Shown here in pieces: positions 1 to 8,841 of a stretch of DNA of 64,000 bases. The position numbers and the translations under genes are program-made. This stretch comes from JASLEW01 sp963732005 (GTDB lineage Bacteria > Acidobacteriota > Thermoanaerobaculia > Multivoradales > UBA5704), in the NCBI GenBank assembly GCA_963732005.1, contig CAVSXT010000003.1, positions 620,001-684,000 of the forward strand, read 5' to 3'. The stretch's first letter is position 1. Each line of letters begins with the position of its first letter. The notes under the pieces are model-generated. The model saw nothing but the letters and a program-made list of their open reading frames with translations, was not told the DNA's origin and did not search any database.

Positions 1-777
1 GCCGACGACCCGATCACCCGCACCACCCTGACGACGCTGCCACCGACGCCGGGCGCCGTGCCGAAGCCCTGCTGCGCCATCCGCCGGCGCCTGTTCTCCC
101 GCCGCGGACCGGTCGAGGACGGCTGCTGGCTCGCGGCCGGCGGCGCGGTGGTCGAGGCCTCGCCGGGCGAGCCGGCGCGCGAGCTGTTCGCCGCGGCGGC
201 GGTGCCGCTCGCCGGGGTGCAGAACCTCGAGAACGCCATGGCGGCGGCGCTGCTGGCACGCGGCATGGGAGCGGATCCGGCGGCGGTGCGCCGGGGCCTC
301 GCCGGCTTCAGCGGCCTGCCGCACCGCCTGCAGCGGGTGGCGGCCCACGCCGGCGTCACCTGGTACGACGACTCCAAGGGCACCAATCCGGCGGCGACCG
401 TCAAGTCGCTCGAGGGTTTCGCGGACCGCACGGTGCATCTCATCCTGGGCGGCCGCAACAAGGGCGCCGACCTGACGCCGCTGGCGGAGCTGGCGCGGGC
501 GAAGGCCCGGCGCCTCTACCTGATCGGCGAGGCCGCCGGCGAGCTCGAGCACGCGCTCGGCGGCGCCGCGCCGATCGAGCTCTCCGGCACGCTCGCCGCC
601 GCGGTGCGGGCGGCGGCGCGCCGGGCGTTGCCCGGCGAGGCGGTGGTGCTGTCGCCGGCCTGCGCCAGCTACGACCAGTTCCGCAGCTTCGCCGACCGCG
701 GCGAGGCCTTCCAGCGCGAGGTGCGGGCGGCGCTGACCGCCGGTGGAGGTGCCAATGGCGAAGAAGCTGGCGTTTGA
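1..777 (+). CDS. murD: UDP-N-acetylmuramoylalanine--D-glutamate ligase, C-terminal part (5' cut by window edge)
   Basis: Cytoplasmic Mur ligase that adds D-Glu to UDP-MurNAc-L-Ala in peptidoglycan precursor synthesis. The reading frame is open from base 1, so the ATP-binding N-terminus lies outside the window. What remains covers the end of the central domain and the C-terminal domain: QNLENAMAA (the usual HNxxNxxAA), YDDSKGTNP, GGRNKGAD and SPACASYDQF are MurD landmarks in the right order. The stretch before FSRRGP (about bases 30-95) matches MurD poorly, and another frame there also reads plausibly, so a compensated indel cannot be excluded. It heads the visible dcw cluster and overlaps ftsW by 23 bp. 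Confidence 0.93.
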   Translation, partial: ADDPITRTTLTTLPPTPGAVPKPCCAIRRRLFSRRGPVEDGCWLAAGGAVVEASPGEPARELFAAAAVPLAGVQNLENAMAAALLARGMGADPAAVRRGLAGFSGLPHRLQRVAAHAGVTWYDDSKGTNPAATVKSLEGFADRTVHLILGGRNKGADLTPLAELARAKARRLYLIGEAAGELEHALGGAAPIELSGTLAAAVRAAARRALPGEAVVLSPACASYDQFRSFADRGEAFQREVRAALTAGGGANGEEAGV

Positions 778-1840
778 CCGGGTGCTCTTCACCACCGTGG
801 CGCTGCTGATCTTTTTCGGCCTGGTGATGGTGTACTCGGCGAGCGCCGCCATCGCGCGGGAGCGCTCGCCGCTGCTCAACCCGTTCCTGGTCAAGCAGGC
901 GCTGGCGGCGGCGGTGGGGCTCGCGCTGATGGTCTGCCTGATGCACCTCGACTACCGGCGCCTGCGCTCGCCGGCGGTGATCTACGCCATGCTGGCGGTG
1001 TCGCTGCTGCTGCTGGTCGGCGTGCTCTTCTCGCCGCAGATCAACGGCACCCGCCGGTGGTTCCTGCTCGCCGGCCTCTCGCTGCAGCCCTCCGAGCTCG
1101 CCAAGCTGGCGCTGGTGCCGTTCATCGCCTACCAGCTCGACAAGAAGCAGGGCGAGGTCAATCGCCTGTCGCTGCTGGTGCCGGTGGCGCTGGCCACGGT
1201 GCTCTGCGCCAGCCTGATCCTGCTCGAGCCGGACATGGGCACCGCCGTGCTGCTGGCCGGCACCGCCGGCCTGCTGGTGTTCCTCGCCGGCCTGTCCTGG
1301 GCCTGGGTGGCGACCGCGGTGGCGCTGGTGCCGCCGGTGCTGTGGCTGCTGGTGATGGCCGAGCCCTACCGGCGCGGCCGCTTCTCGACCTTCCTGGATC
1401 CCGAGCGCGACCCGCTGGGCAGCGGCTTCCAGGGACTGCAGTCGCTGATCGCCGTGGGCTCCGGCGGGCTGCTCGGGCTCGGGCCGGGCAAGAGCGTGCA
1501 GAAGCTCTACTTCCTGCCCCATCCGGAGTCCGATTTCATCTTCTCGATCGTCGCCGAGGAGCTGGGCATGGTGGGGGCGATGGCGGTGGTGGTCACCTTC
1601 GCGGTGTTCGCCTGGCGTGGCCTGCGGGCCGGCGCCAAGGCGCCCGACCTGTTCGGCCGCTACCTCGGCTGGGGTTTCACCGGCATCCTCGCCCTGCAGG
1701 CCTTGATCAACGTCAGCGTCACAGTGGCGCTGCTGCCGACCAAGGGGATCCCGCTGCCGTTCATCTCCTACGGCGGCTCCTCGCTGGTGGTCACGCTGTG
1801 CGCCTGCGGCGTGCTGCTCAACGTTTCGCAGCATGGATGA
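755..1840 (+). CDS. ftsW: Septal peptidoglycan glycosyltransferase FtsW (SEDS family)
   Basis: Polytopic inner-membrane SEDS protein that polymerises lipid II at the division septum with its cognate class B PBP. About ten hydrophobic segments are visible. SEDS hallmarks are the long periplasmic loop with HPESDFIFSIVAEELG and, near the end, PFISYGGSSL. The ATG at 755 is chosen over the GTG at 743 because GGAGG sits about six bases before it; this gives 361 residues, normal for the family. The start lies inside the end of murD and the last eight bases overlap murG, so translation is probably coupled along the cluster. Confidence 0.96.
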   Translation: MAKKLAFDRVLFTTVALLIFFGLVMVYSASAAIARERSPLLNPFLVKQALAAAVGLALMVCLMHLDYRRLRSPAVIYAMLAVSLLLLVGVLFSPQINGTRRWFLLAGLSLQPSELAKLALVPFIAYQLDKKQGEVNRLSLLVPVALATVLCASLILLEPDMGTAVLLAGTAGLLVFLAGLSWAWVATAVALVPPVLWLLVMAEPYRRGRFSTFLDPERDPLGSGFQGLQSLIAVGSGGLLGLGPGKSVQKLYFLPHPESDFIFSIVAEELGMVGAMAVVVTFAVFAWRGLRAGAKAPDLFGRYLGWGFTGILALQALINVSVTVALLPTKGIPLPFISYGGSSLVVTLCACGVLLNVSQHG

Positions 1841-3101
1841 TGGACGCCTCGTCGCCAGGGATGTCATGGATGCCACGCCCGCCAGCAACGCCGACGAGGA
1901 GCGCCGTGATCGGCCCGACCGGGACGAGCCGCGCGATCGGGCGCCGCGTCGGGGCGCCGCCGCGGAGCACCATGCGCTGCTGGCCGGCGGCGGCACCGGC
2001 GGTCACGTCTTCCCGGCCCTGGCGGTGGCCGACGAGCTGCTGGCGCGGGGGTGGCGGGTGAGCTTCGCCGGCTCTCCCGGCGGGCTCGAGGCGCGCCTGG
2101 TGCCGGAGCGCGGCATCCCGTTCCACGGGTTGGCGGCGCGGCCGCTGCTGGGCCGCGGGCCGCTGGCGCAGGCGCGGGCGCTCGCCACCCTGGCGCGCTC
2201 GGCGGTGTCGGCGGCGGCCCTGATCCGGCGCCTGGGCGCCAGCGTGGTGCTGGGGACCGGTGGCTACGTCTCGGCGCCGGCGGTAATGGGCGCGCGGTTG
2301 GTTGGGCGGCCGGTGCTGCTGCTCGAGCCCAACGCCCGCGCCGGCGTCGCCAACCGCTGGCTGTCGCGCTGGGCGACGGCGGCGGCGGTCGGCTACGCCG
2401 AGACCGCGGGCGGCCTGCACTGCCCGGCGACGGTGACCGGAGTGCCGGTGCGGCGGGCCTTCTTTGCCGCCATGCCGGCGTCGGCGCCGGCGCCGGCCGG
2501 GGCCGGCGCGACCACCTCGGCAGGCGCCGCCGCGCCGCCGCCGCGCCTGCTGGTGCTCGGCGGCAGCCAGGGGGCGCGCCAGCTCAACCGCGCGCTGCCG
2601 GCGGCGGCGGCGCAGCTTTTGGCAGCCATGCCGGAGCTGCGCATCCTGCACCAGGCCGGCGCTCGCCACCTGGACGAAACGCGCGCCGCCTACGCCGCGG
2701 CCGGGGTGCCGGCGACGCGGGCGGAGGTGGTGCCGTTCCTCGACGACGTCGCCGGCGCGATGGCGGCGAGCGGCTTGCTGGTGTCGCGCGCCGGCGCCAT
2801 CACCGTCGCCGAGATCTGCGCCGCCGGGCGCGCCGTGCTGCTGGCGCCGCTGGCCATCGCCGCCGGCCACCAGCAGGACAACGCCCGCCTGCTGGCGGCG
2901 GCCGGCGGCGCCGAGGTGCTGAGCGTCGCCGACCTCGAGCCGGGGCCGCTCGGGGCGCGCCTCGCCGGCCTGCTCGGCGACGGCGCGCGGCTGGCGGCGA
3001 TGGGGCGGGCGGCGCGGTCCCTGGCGCGGCCCGACGCGGCGGCGGCGATCGCCGATCGGCTGGCGGCGCTCGTTCCCGCACCCCGGGGAGGCGCGGTGTG
3101 A
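1833..3101 (+). CDS. murG: UDP-GlcNAc:lipid I N-acetylglucosaminyltransferase MurG
   Basis: Peripheral membrane GT28 glycosyltransferase that makes lipid II from lipid I. The Gly-rich loop GGGTGGHVFPA lies near residue 52, a second glycine loop GGSQGARQLN opens the C-terminal Rossmann domain, and VSRAGAITVAEI and the GHQQDNA segment are typical UDP-GlcNAc-site motifs. The first ATG (1833) gives an Asp/Arg-rich N-terminal extension of about 45 residues that the family normally lacks; ATG 1866 is an alternative, though it also leaves an extension. The gene overlaps ftsW by 8 bp and murC by 4 bp (GTGA). Confidence 0.95.
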   Translation: MDDGRLVARDVMDATPASNADEERRDRPDRDEPRDRAPRRGAAAEHHALLAGGGTGGHVFPALAVADELLARGWRVSFAGSPGGLEARLVPERGIPFHGLAARPLLGRGPLAQARALATLARSAVSAAALIRRLGASVVLGTGGYVSAPAVMGARLVGRPVLLLEPNARAGVANRWLSRWATAAAVGYAETAGGLHCPATVTGVPVRRAFFAAMPASAPAPAGAGATTSAGAAAPPPRLLVLGGSQGARQLNRALPAAAAQLLAAMPELRILHQAGARHLDETRAAYAAAGVPATRAEVVPFLDDVAGAMAASGLLVSRAGAITVAEICAAGRAVLLAPLAIAAGHQQDNARLLAAAGGAEVLSVADLEPGPLGARLAGLLGDGARLAAMGRAARSLARPDAAAAIADRLAALVPAPRGGAV

Positions 3102-4490
3102 TCTTCACCGAGTTCACCGACCTGTCGCGCGTCCACTTCGTGGGCATCGGCGGCGCCGGCATGAGCGGCATCGCCGAGATCCTGCTCGAGTACGAGCTGG
3201 AGGTGAGCGGCTGCGACCAGGCGTCGTCGGAAGCCACCGACCGGCTGCGCCAGCTCGGCGCCACGATCCACGAGGGACACTCGCCCAGATCATCTCGGCG
3301 ACGTCGAGCTGGTGGTGATCTCCTCGGCGGTGGCCGACGGCAACCCCGAGGTGCAGGCGGCGCGGCGGCTCGGCATCCCGGTGGTGCGGCGGGCGGAGAT
3401 GCTGGGCGAGCTGATGCGCTTGAAGTACGGCATCGCCATCGCCGGCACCCACGGCAAGACCACCACCACCTCGCTGATCGGCACCGTGCTGACCGAGGCG
3501 GCGCTCGATCCCACGGTGATCGTCGGCGGCCGCCTGCGGCTGTCCGGCACCGGCGCGCGCCTGGGCCGCAGCCAGTACCTGGTGGCGGAGGCGGACGAGT
3601 TCGACCGCAGCTTCCTGCGCCTGACCCCGGTGATCGCGGTGGTGACGACGATCGACCGCGACCATCTCGACACCTATTCCGATCTGGCGGAGATCGCCGA
3701 CGCCTTCGTCAGCTTCGCCAGCCGGGTGCCGTTCTTCGGCCGCGTCATCGTCTGCCTCGACGACCCCGAGGTGCGCCGCATCCTGCCGCGGCTGGCCGAC
3801 CGCCGCATCGTCACCTACGGCCTGTCGCCGCAGGCCGAGCTGTCGGCGGTCGACATCGAGCCGCTGCCCTGGGGCAGCCGCTTCGCCGTGCGCAGCCTGC
3901 GCGGCGGCCTGCTCGGCCAGCTCGAGCTGCCGATGCCCGGCCGGCACAACGTCGTCAACGCCCTGGCGGCGGTCGCCGTCGGTCTGACGCTGCGTATCGG
4001 CTGGGACGACATCGCCGCCGCCATCGCCGGCTTCAAGGGCGTCCACCGCCGCTTCGAGCCGATGGGGAGCTGGCGCGGGGCGGCGGTGGTGGACGACTAC
4101 GCCCACCACCCCACCGAGGTGGCGGCGACCCTCGACGCGGCCCGCCAGACCTTTCCCCGGGCACGTATCCACGCGGTGTTCCAGCCGCACCTGTTCTCGC
4201 GCACCCGCGACCTGGCCGTGGAGCTGGGCAACTCCCTGCTGGGCGCGGACCAGGCGGTGGTGACCGACGTCTATCCGTCGCGGGAGGCGCCGCTGCCCGG
4301 AGTCACCGGCGAGCTGGTGGTGGAGGCGGCGCGCCGCAGCGGCCACCGCAACGTCGCCTACTGCCGCCACTGGCGCGAGGCGCCGCCGGTCCTCGCCGCG
4401 GAGATCGCCGCCGGCGACGTGGTGCTGACGCTGGGCGCCGGCGACATCAACCGGCTGGCGAGCCAGCTGGTCGCGGAGGGCCTGGTATGA
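3098..4490 (+). CDS. murC: UDP-N-acetylmuramate--L-alanine ligase MurC, with apparent frameshift near 3287
   Basis: Cytoplasmic ligase that adds L-Ala to UDP-MurNAc. Starting at the GTG overlapping the murG stop, the frame encodes the MurC N-terminus (HFVGIGGAGMSGIAEIL) to about residue 63. From about 3288 the family sequence continues in the next frame: DHLGDVELVVISSAV, then the ATP loop GTHGKTTTT, DHLDTY and DDYAHHPTE, ending at 4490. One surplus base (or two missing) around 3287, between CCC and GAT, explains this; the span is 3n+1 bases. Because murC is essential and everything else is intact, a sequencing or assembly error is most likely. The stop overlaps the ftsQ start (ATGA). Confidence 0.9.
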
Positions 4491-5502
4491 GCGGCGGCCT
4501 GGCTTTCGGCGGCGGCATCGCGCTGGCCGGCGGTGCGGCGATCGCCGCCGGCGGCGTGGCGATCGCCGGCGGCGGCGTGGCCGGCGGCTCCGACCTGCCG
4601 GGAATGTCGCGCATGGCGATGGCCGGAGCCGCGGCCGGGCGCGTGCTCGACTTCCGCCGCCGTGGCGCGCCGCCGCGCCGCCGCCGGCGCAGCCCGCTGC
4701 TGGTGCTGGCCAGGCCGCTGGTGGTCGCGGCCGCGACGGTGGCGCTGCCGCTGGCGCTCGGCGCCTGGCTGCTCACCTCGCGCCAGTTCCAGCTGCACAC
4801 CATCGCCGTCGGCCGCCGCGCCGCCGTCGCGCCGATCGCCACCGTCCTGGCGGCGAAAGCCGCCGAGCGGGTGCCGGCCGTCTGGGTGCGCCAGGCCCTG
4901 GCGCCGCTGCTGGGGCGGAACCTGCTGCGCCTGCCGCTGGCGGAGGTGCGCCTGCGGCTGGCCGCCAATCCCTGGGTCGCCGCCGCCGAGGTGGCCAAGG
5001 AGCTGCCGGACCGCCTGCGGATCACCGTCGCCGAGCGCCGTCCGGCGGTGCTGCTGCGCAGCGGCGACACCCTGCTGTATGCCGACGCCGCGGGTCTGCC
5101 GATCGCGCCGGTCGGTCCGCCGGCGGCGGTGGCGGCGGCCCGCCGGCAGGGGCTGCTGCTGGTGGCTTCCCGCCGGCCGGCGAGGCGCTGCCGGCCGCGG
5201 CCGAGGCGGCCGGCGTCGCCGGCGCCCTGCAGCTGGCGGCGCGGCTGCGCCAGCTGCGGCCGGCGTGGACGCCGGCGCTGTCGCAGATCGACGTCGTCGA
5301 CGAGGACGACTACCGCTTGCACGTCGAGGCCCTGCCCTGCCCGCTGCTGGTGCGCGGCAGCCGCCTGGCCGACAACCTGATCCGTTTCGAGCAGCTGCTT
5401 CCCGAGCTCCGGCGCCGCTATCCGGCGCTCACCGCCGTCGATCTGCGTTTCTCCCGCCGCATCGTGGTGCAGCCGGCGCCGCGATCGAAGGCAAATCCTT
5501 GA
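4487..5502 (+). CDS. ftsQ: Cell division protein FtsQ/DivIB, with apparent frameshift near 5164
   Basis: Bitopic divisome protein linking FtsA/FtsZ-side and periplasmic division factors. From ATG 4487 (ATGA overlap with murC) it has a Gly/Ala-rich start, a very basic stretch (RRRGAPPRRRRR), one transmembrane helix near 65-85, then a POTRA-like part containing LRLAANPWVAAAEVAKELP and RLRITVAERRPAVLL, typical of FtsQ. Near 5164 the frame breaks: after GLLLV the coherent continuation (GGFPPAGEALP through DVVDEDDYRLHVEAL to SRRIVVQPAP) is one frame back and ends at 5502. The span is 3n+2, consistent with one missing G. The Gly/Ala-rich cytoplasmic start is unusual, and a later start is possible. 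Confidence 0.82.
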
Positions 5503-5521
5503 GGTAGGAGGGGTTCGAGAC

Positions 5522-6760
5522 ATGGCCAAACCGGAACCTTACTTCGTGAGCATCGACATCGGATCCTCGAAGGTGGGAGTGCTCATCGGGCAGAGCGATG
5601 CCAAGGGCAGCATGGAGGTGGTGGGCAAGGGCCTCGCTCCCAACCGCGGCACCCGCAAGGGCAACATCGTCAACGTCGAGGCCACCGTCGAGGCGCTCAA
5701 GCAGGCGAGCGAGGAAGCCGAGGTGATGGCCGGGGTGGAAATCTCGCGGGCCTACGTCGGTGTCGCCGGCGCCGACATCCGCAGCGTCAACTCGCGCGGC
5801 ATGGTGTCGGTGTCGCGCAAGGACCGCGAGATCACCCGCCAGGACATCCAGCGCGTGCTGGAGGCGGCGCAATCGGCGGCGCTGCCTTCCGACCGCGAGA
5901 TCCTGCACGCGGTGCCGCAGGAGTTCATCGTCGACGAGCAGGGCGGCATCGACGATCCGCTGGGCATGCTGGGCACGCGCCTGGAGGTGATGGTCCATCT
6001 GGTGACCGGCAACATCACCCGCTCGCGCACCCTGCTGACCTGCGTCAATCGCGCCGGCATCGAGGTGGTGGAGATGGTTTTCGAGCCGCTGGCCACCGCC
6101 GAAGCGGTGCTGTCGCCCGACGAGCGCGAGCTGGGCGTGCTGCTGGTCGACGTCGGCGCCGGCACCACCGAGTACGCGCTGTTCTGCGAGGGCGAGATCC
6201 AGTACAGCGCGGTGGCGCCGATCGGCGCCGGCCACTTTACCAACGACCTCGCGATGGTGCTGCGGACGCCGTTCGCGGAGGCCGAGCGGATCAAGATCAA
6301 GCAGGGCTGCTGCCTGCCGAGCATGGTCACCGAGGAGGACGGCATCTCGGTGCCGACGGTGGGCGGCGGCAGCTCGCGCGTGGTGCCCAAGCGCGAGCTC
6401 TGCGAGATCCTGCAGCCGCGAGCCGAGGAGCTGTTCAACATGCTGCGGGACGACCTGCGCAAGCACGCCTCCGACGAGGGCCTGCGCGGCGGGGTGGTGC
6501 TGACCGGCGGCGGCGCGCAGCTCGACGGCCTGCTGGAGCTGGCCGAGCAGGTCTTCGACGCCGGCGTGCGCTACGGCCTGCCGCGCGGCCTGGGTGGGCT
6601 GGTGGACGTGATCAGCAGCCCGACCTGGTCGACGGCCTCGGGGCTGCTGCTCTATGCCCACGGCGCCGAGCAGAGCCAGGGCAAGACCCAGAAACGCTCA
6701 GGGTTCAGCGTGCGCGGCGTCGTCGGCAGCCTGCGCGGGATGTTCTCGGACCTCTTGTAA
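5522..6760 (+). CDS. ftsA: Cell division protein FtsA
   Basis: Actin-fold ATPase that tethers FtsZ filaments to the inner membrane. The phosphate-1 motif FVSIDIGSSKVGVLIG is at residues 8-23, the phosphate-2 motif LLVDVGAGTTEYA near 205, and the adenosine motif VVLTGGGAQLDGL near 325. The C-terminus ends in a short amphipathic-looking segment (VRGVVGSLRGMFSDLL) that fits the conserved membrane-targeting helix. AGGAGG lies about ten bases before ATG 5522. The 412-residue length is normal, and it sits in the standard place between ftsQ (19 bp upstream) and ftsZ. Confidence 0.97.
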   Translation: MAKPEPYFVSIDIGSSKVGVLIGQSDAKGSMEVVGKGLAPNRGTRKGNIVNVEATVEALKQASEEAEVMAGVEISRAYVGVAGADIRSVNSRGMVSVSRKDREITRQDIQRVLEAAQSAALPSDREILHAVPQEFIVDEQGGIDDPLGMLGTRLEVMVHLVTGNITRSRTLLTCVNRAGIEVVEMVFEPLATAEAVLSPDERELGVLLVDVGAGTTEYALFCEGEIQYSAVAPIGAGHFTNDLAMVLRTPFAEAERIKIKQGCCLPSMVTEEDGISVPTVGGGSSRVVPKRELCEILQPRAEELFNMLRDDLRKHASDEGLRGGVVLTGGGAQLDGLLELAEQVFDAGVRYGLPRGLGGLVDVISSPTWSTASGLLLYAHGAEQSQGKTQKRSGFSVRGVVGSLRGMFSDLL

Positions 6761-6802
6761 GAGATAGACACGTAGCCGCTTCAACCCAAAAGGGGGTGCT
6801 TC

Positions 6803-8113
<1,311 letters not shown>

Positions 8114-8231
8114 GCCCGCGGCTACAGCTTCTCCCCCCGCGCCGCCCGCTCCCGCCTGCCGCCATCGGCGGCCAGGCGCATGCCCTTGGTTCCGCTGCCG
8201 CAACGCCGCGCGGCCAGCCTGCCGCAAATGC

Positions 8232-8660
8232 TCAGTTTTGCCGGGGTCGTGGCGCGTAGCTGTCGGGGCCGGTGCGCTCGGTCTCGATGAGCAGCGGATC
8301 GGGCGGGCGGCCGAGCTTGAGGAAGCGGACGGCAAGCCAGGCGATGGTCAGGGCGGGGATCATGTCGCCGAGCGGGATGGCGGCCTTGACGGTGGCGACG
8401 TTGCGCAGCGCCTTGAGGCCCAGGCGGTCGAGCAGCAGCCAGGTGATGGGAGTGGAGAAGACGTCGAGCGCCAGGTCGAGGAGGTCCAGGCCGACCACCA
8501 GCGCCAGCGGCACGGCGCGGACGGTGGTGAAGAAGTCCGAATCGCGCGCGATGCGGATGCGGCGCAGCTTGCGGTAGCCGACGTAGAGCGCTGCGGCGGC
8601 GAGCGCCGCGACCAGCAGGGCGGCGAGGGCGGCGGCGGCGATGAAGCTGCGGAGGTTCAT
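8232..8660 (-). CDS. Small integral membrane protein of unknown function
   Basis: A 142-residue product I cannot assign. An N-terminal hydrophobic segment (about 7-27) is followed by a basic patch (YRKLRRIRIAR), a central hydrophobic stretch (about 48-78) and another near 98-112, then a charged, proline-rich tail. The helices with cytoplasmic-looking positive charges suggest a small inner-membrane protein. GC-skewed codons and the regular frame support coding. It lies between convergent ftsZ and the TonB receptor, 181 bp downstream of the latter on the same strand; that gap holds no other gene I can see. Confidence 0.6.
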   Translation of the reverse strand: MNLRSFIAAAALAALLVAALAAAALYVGYRKLRRIRIARDSDFFTTVRAVPLALVVGLDLLDLALDVFSTPITWLLLDRLGLKALRNVATVKAAIPLGDMIPALTIAWLAVRFLKLGRPPDPLLIETERTGPDSYAPRPRQN

Positions 8661-8841
8661 TCAGGCTCCCGCTGGTGGGTCCCCTGCAAGAAACCTGCAA
8701 GAAGGCGGCCGGCTGCCGGCGGCACCGGCCACTGGCCAATGTCCGCCGGCGGGGCGGCCTGCGCCTCCCCGGGACGCCGAGCCGGCGCCCCGGAGAGGCA
8801 GGAAGAGCGTGCGGGTCGCCGCACGCTCCGGAGACGGGAGA

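Noticed and set aside
440..1996. Long minus-strand frame across murD/ftsW, and many similar long antisense frames throughout
   Set aside because: High GC leaves few stop codons, so antisense frames stay open. Their products are His/Arg/Gly-rich with no family features and lie over well-identified genes.
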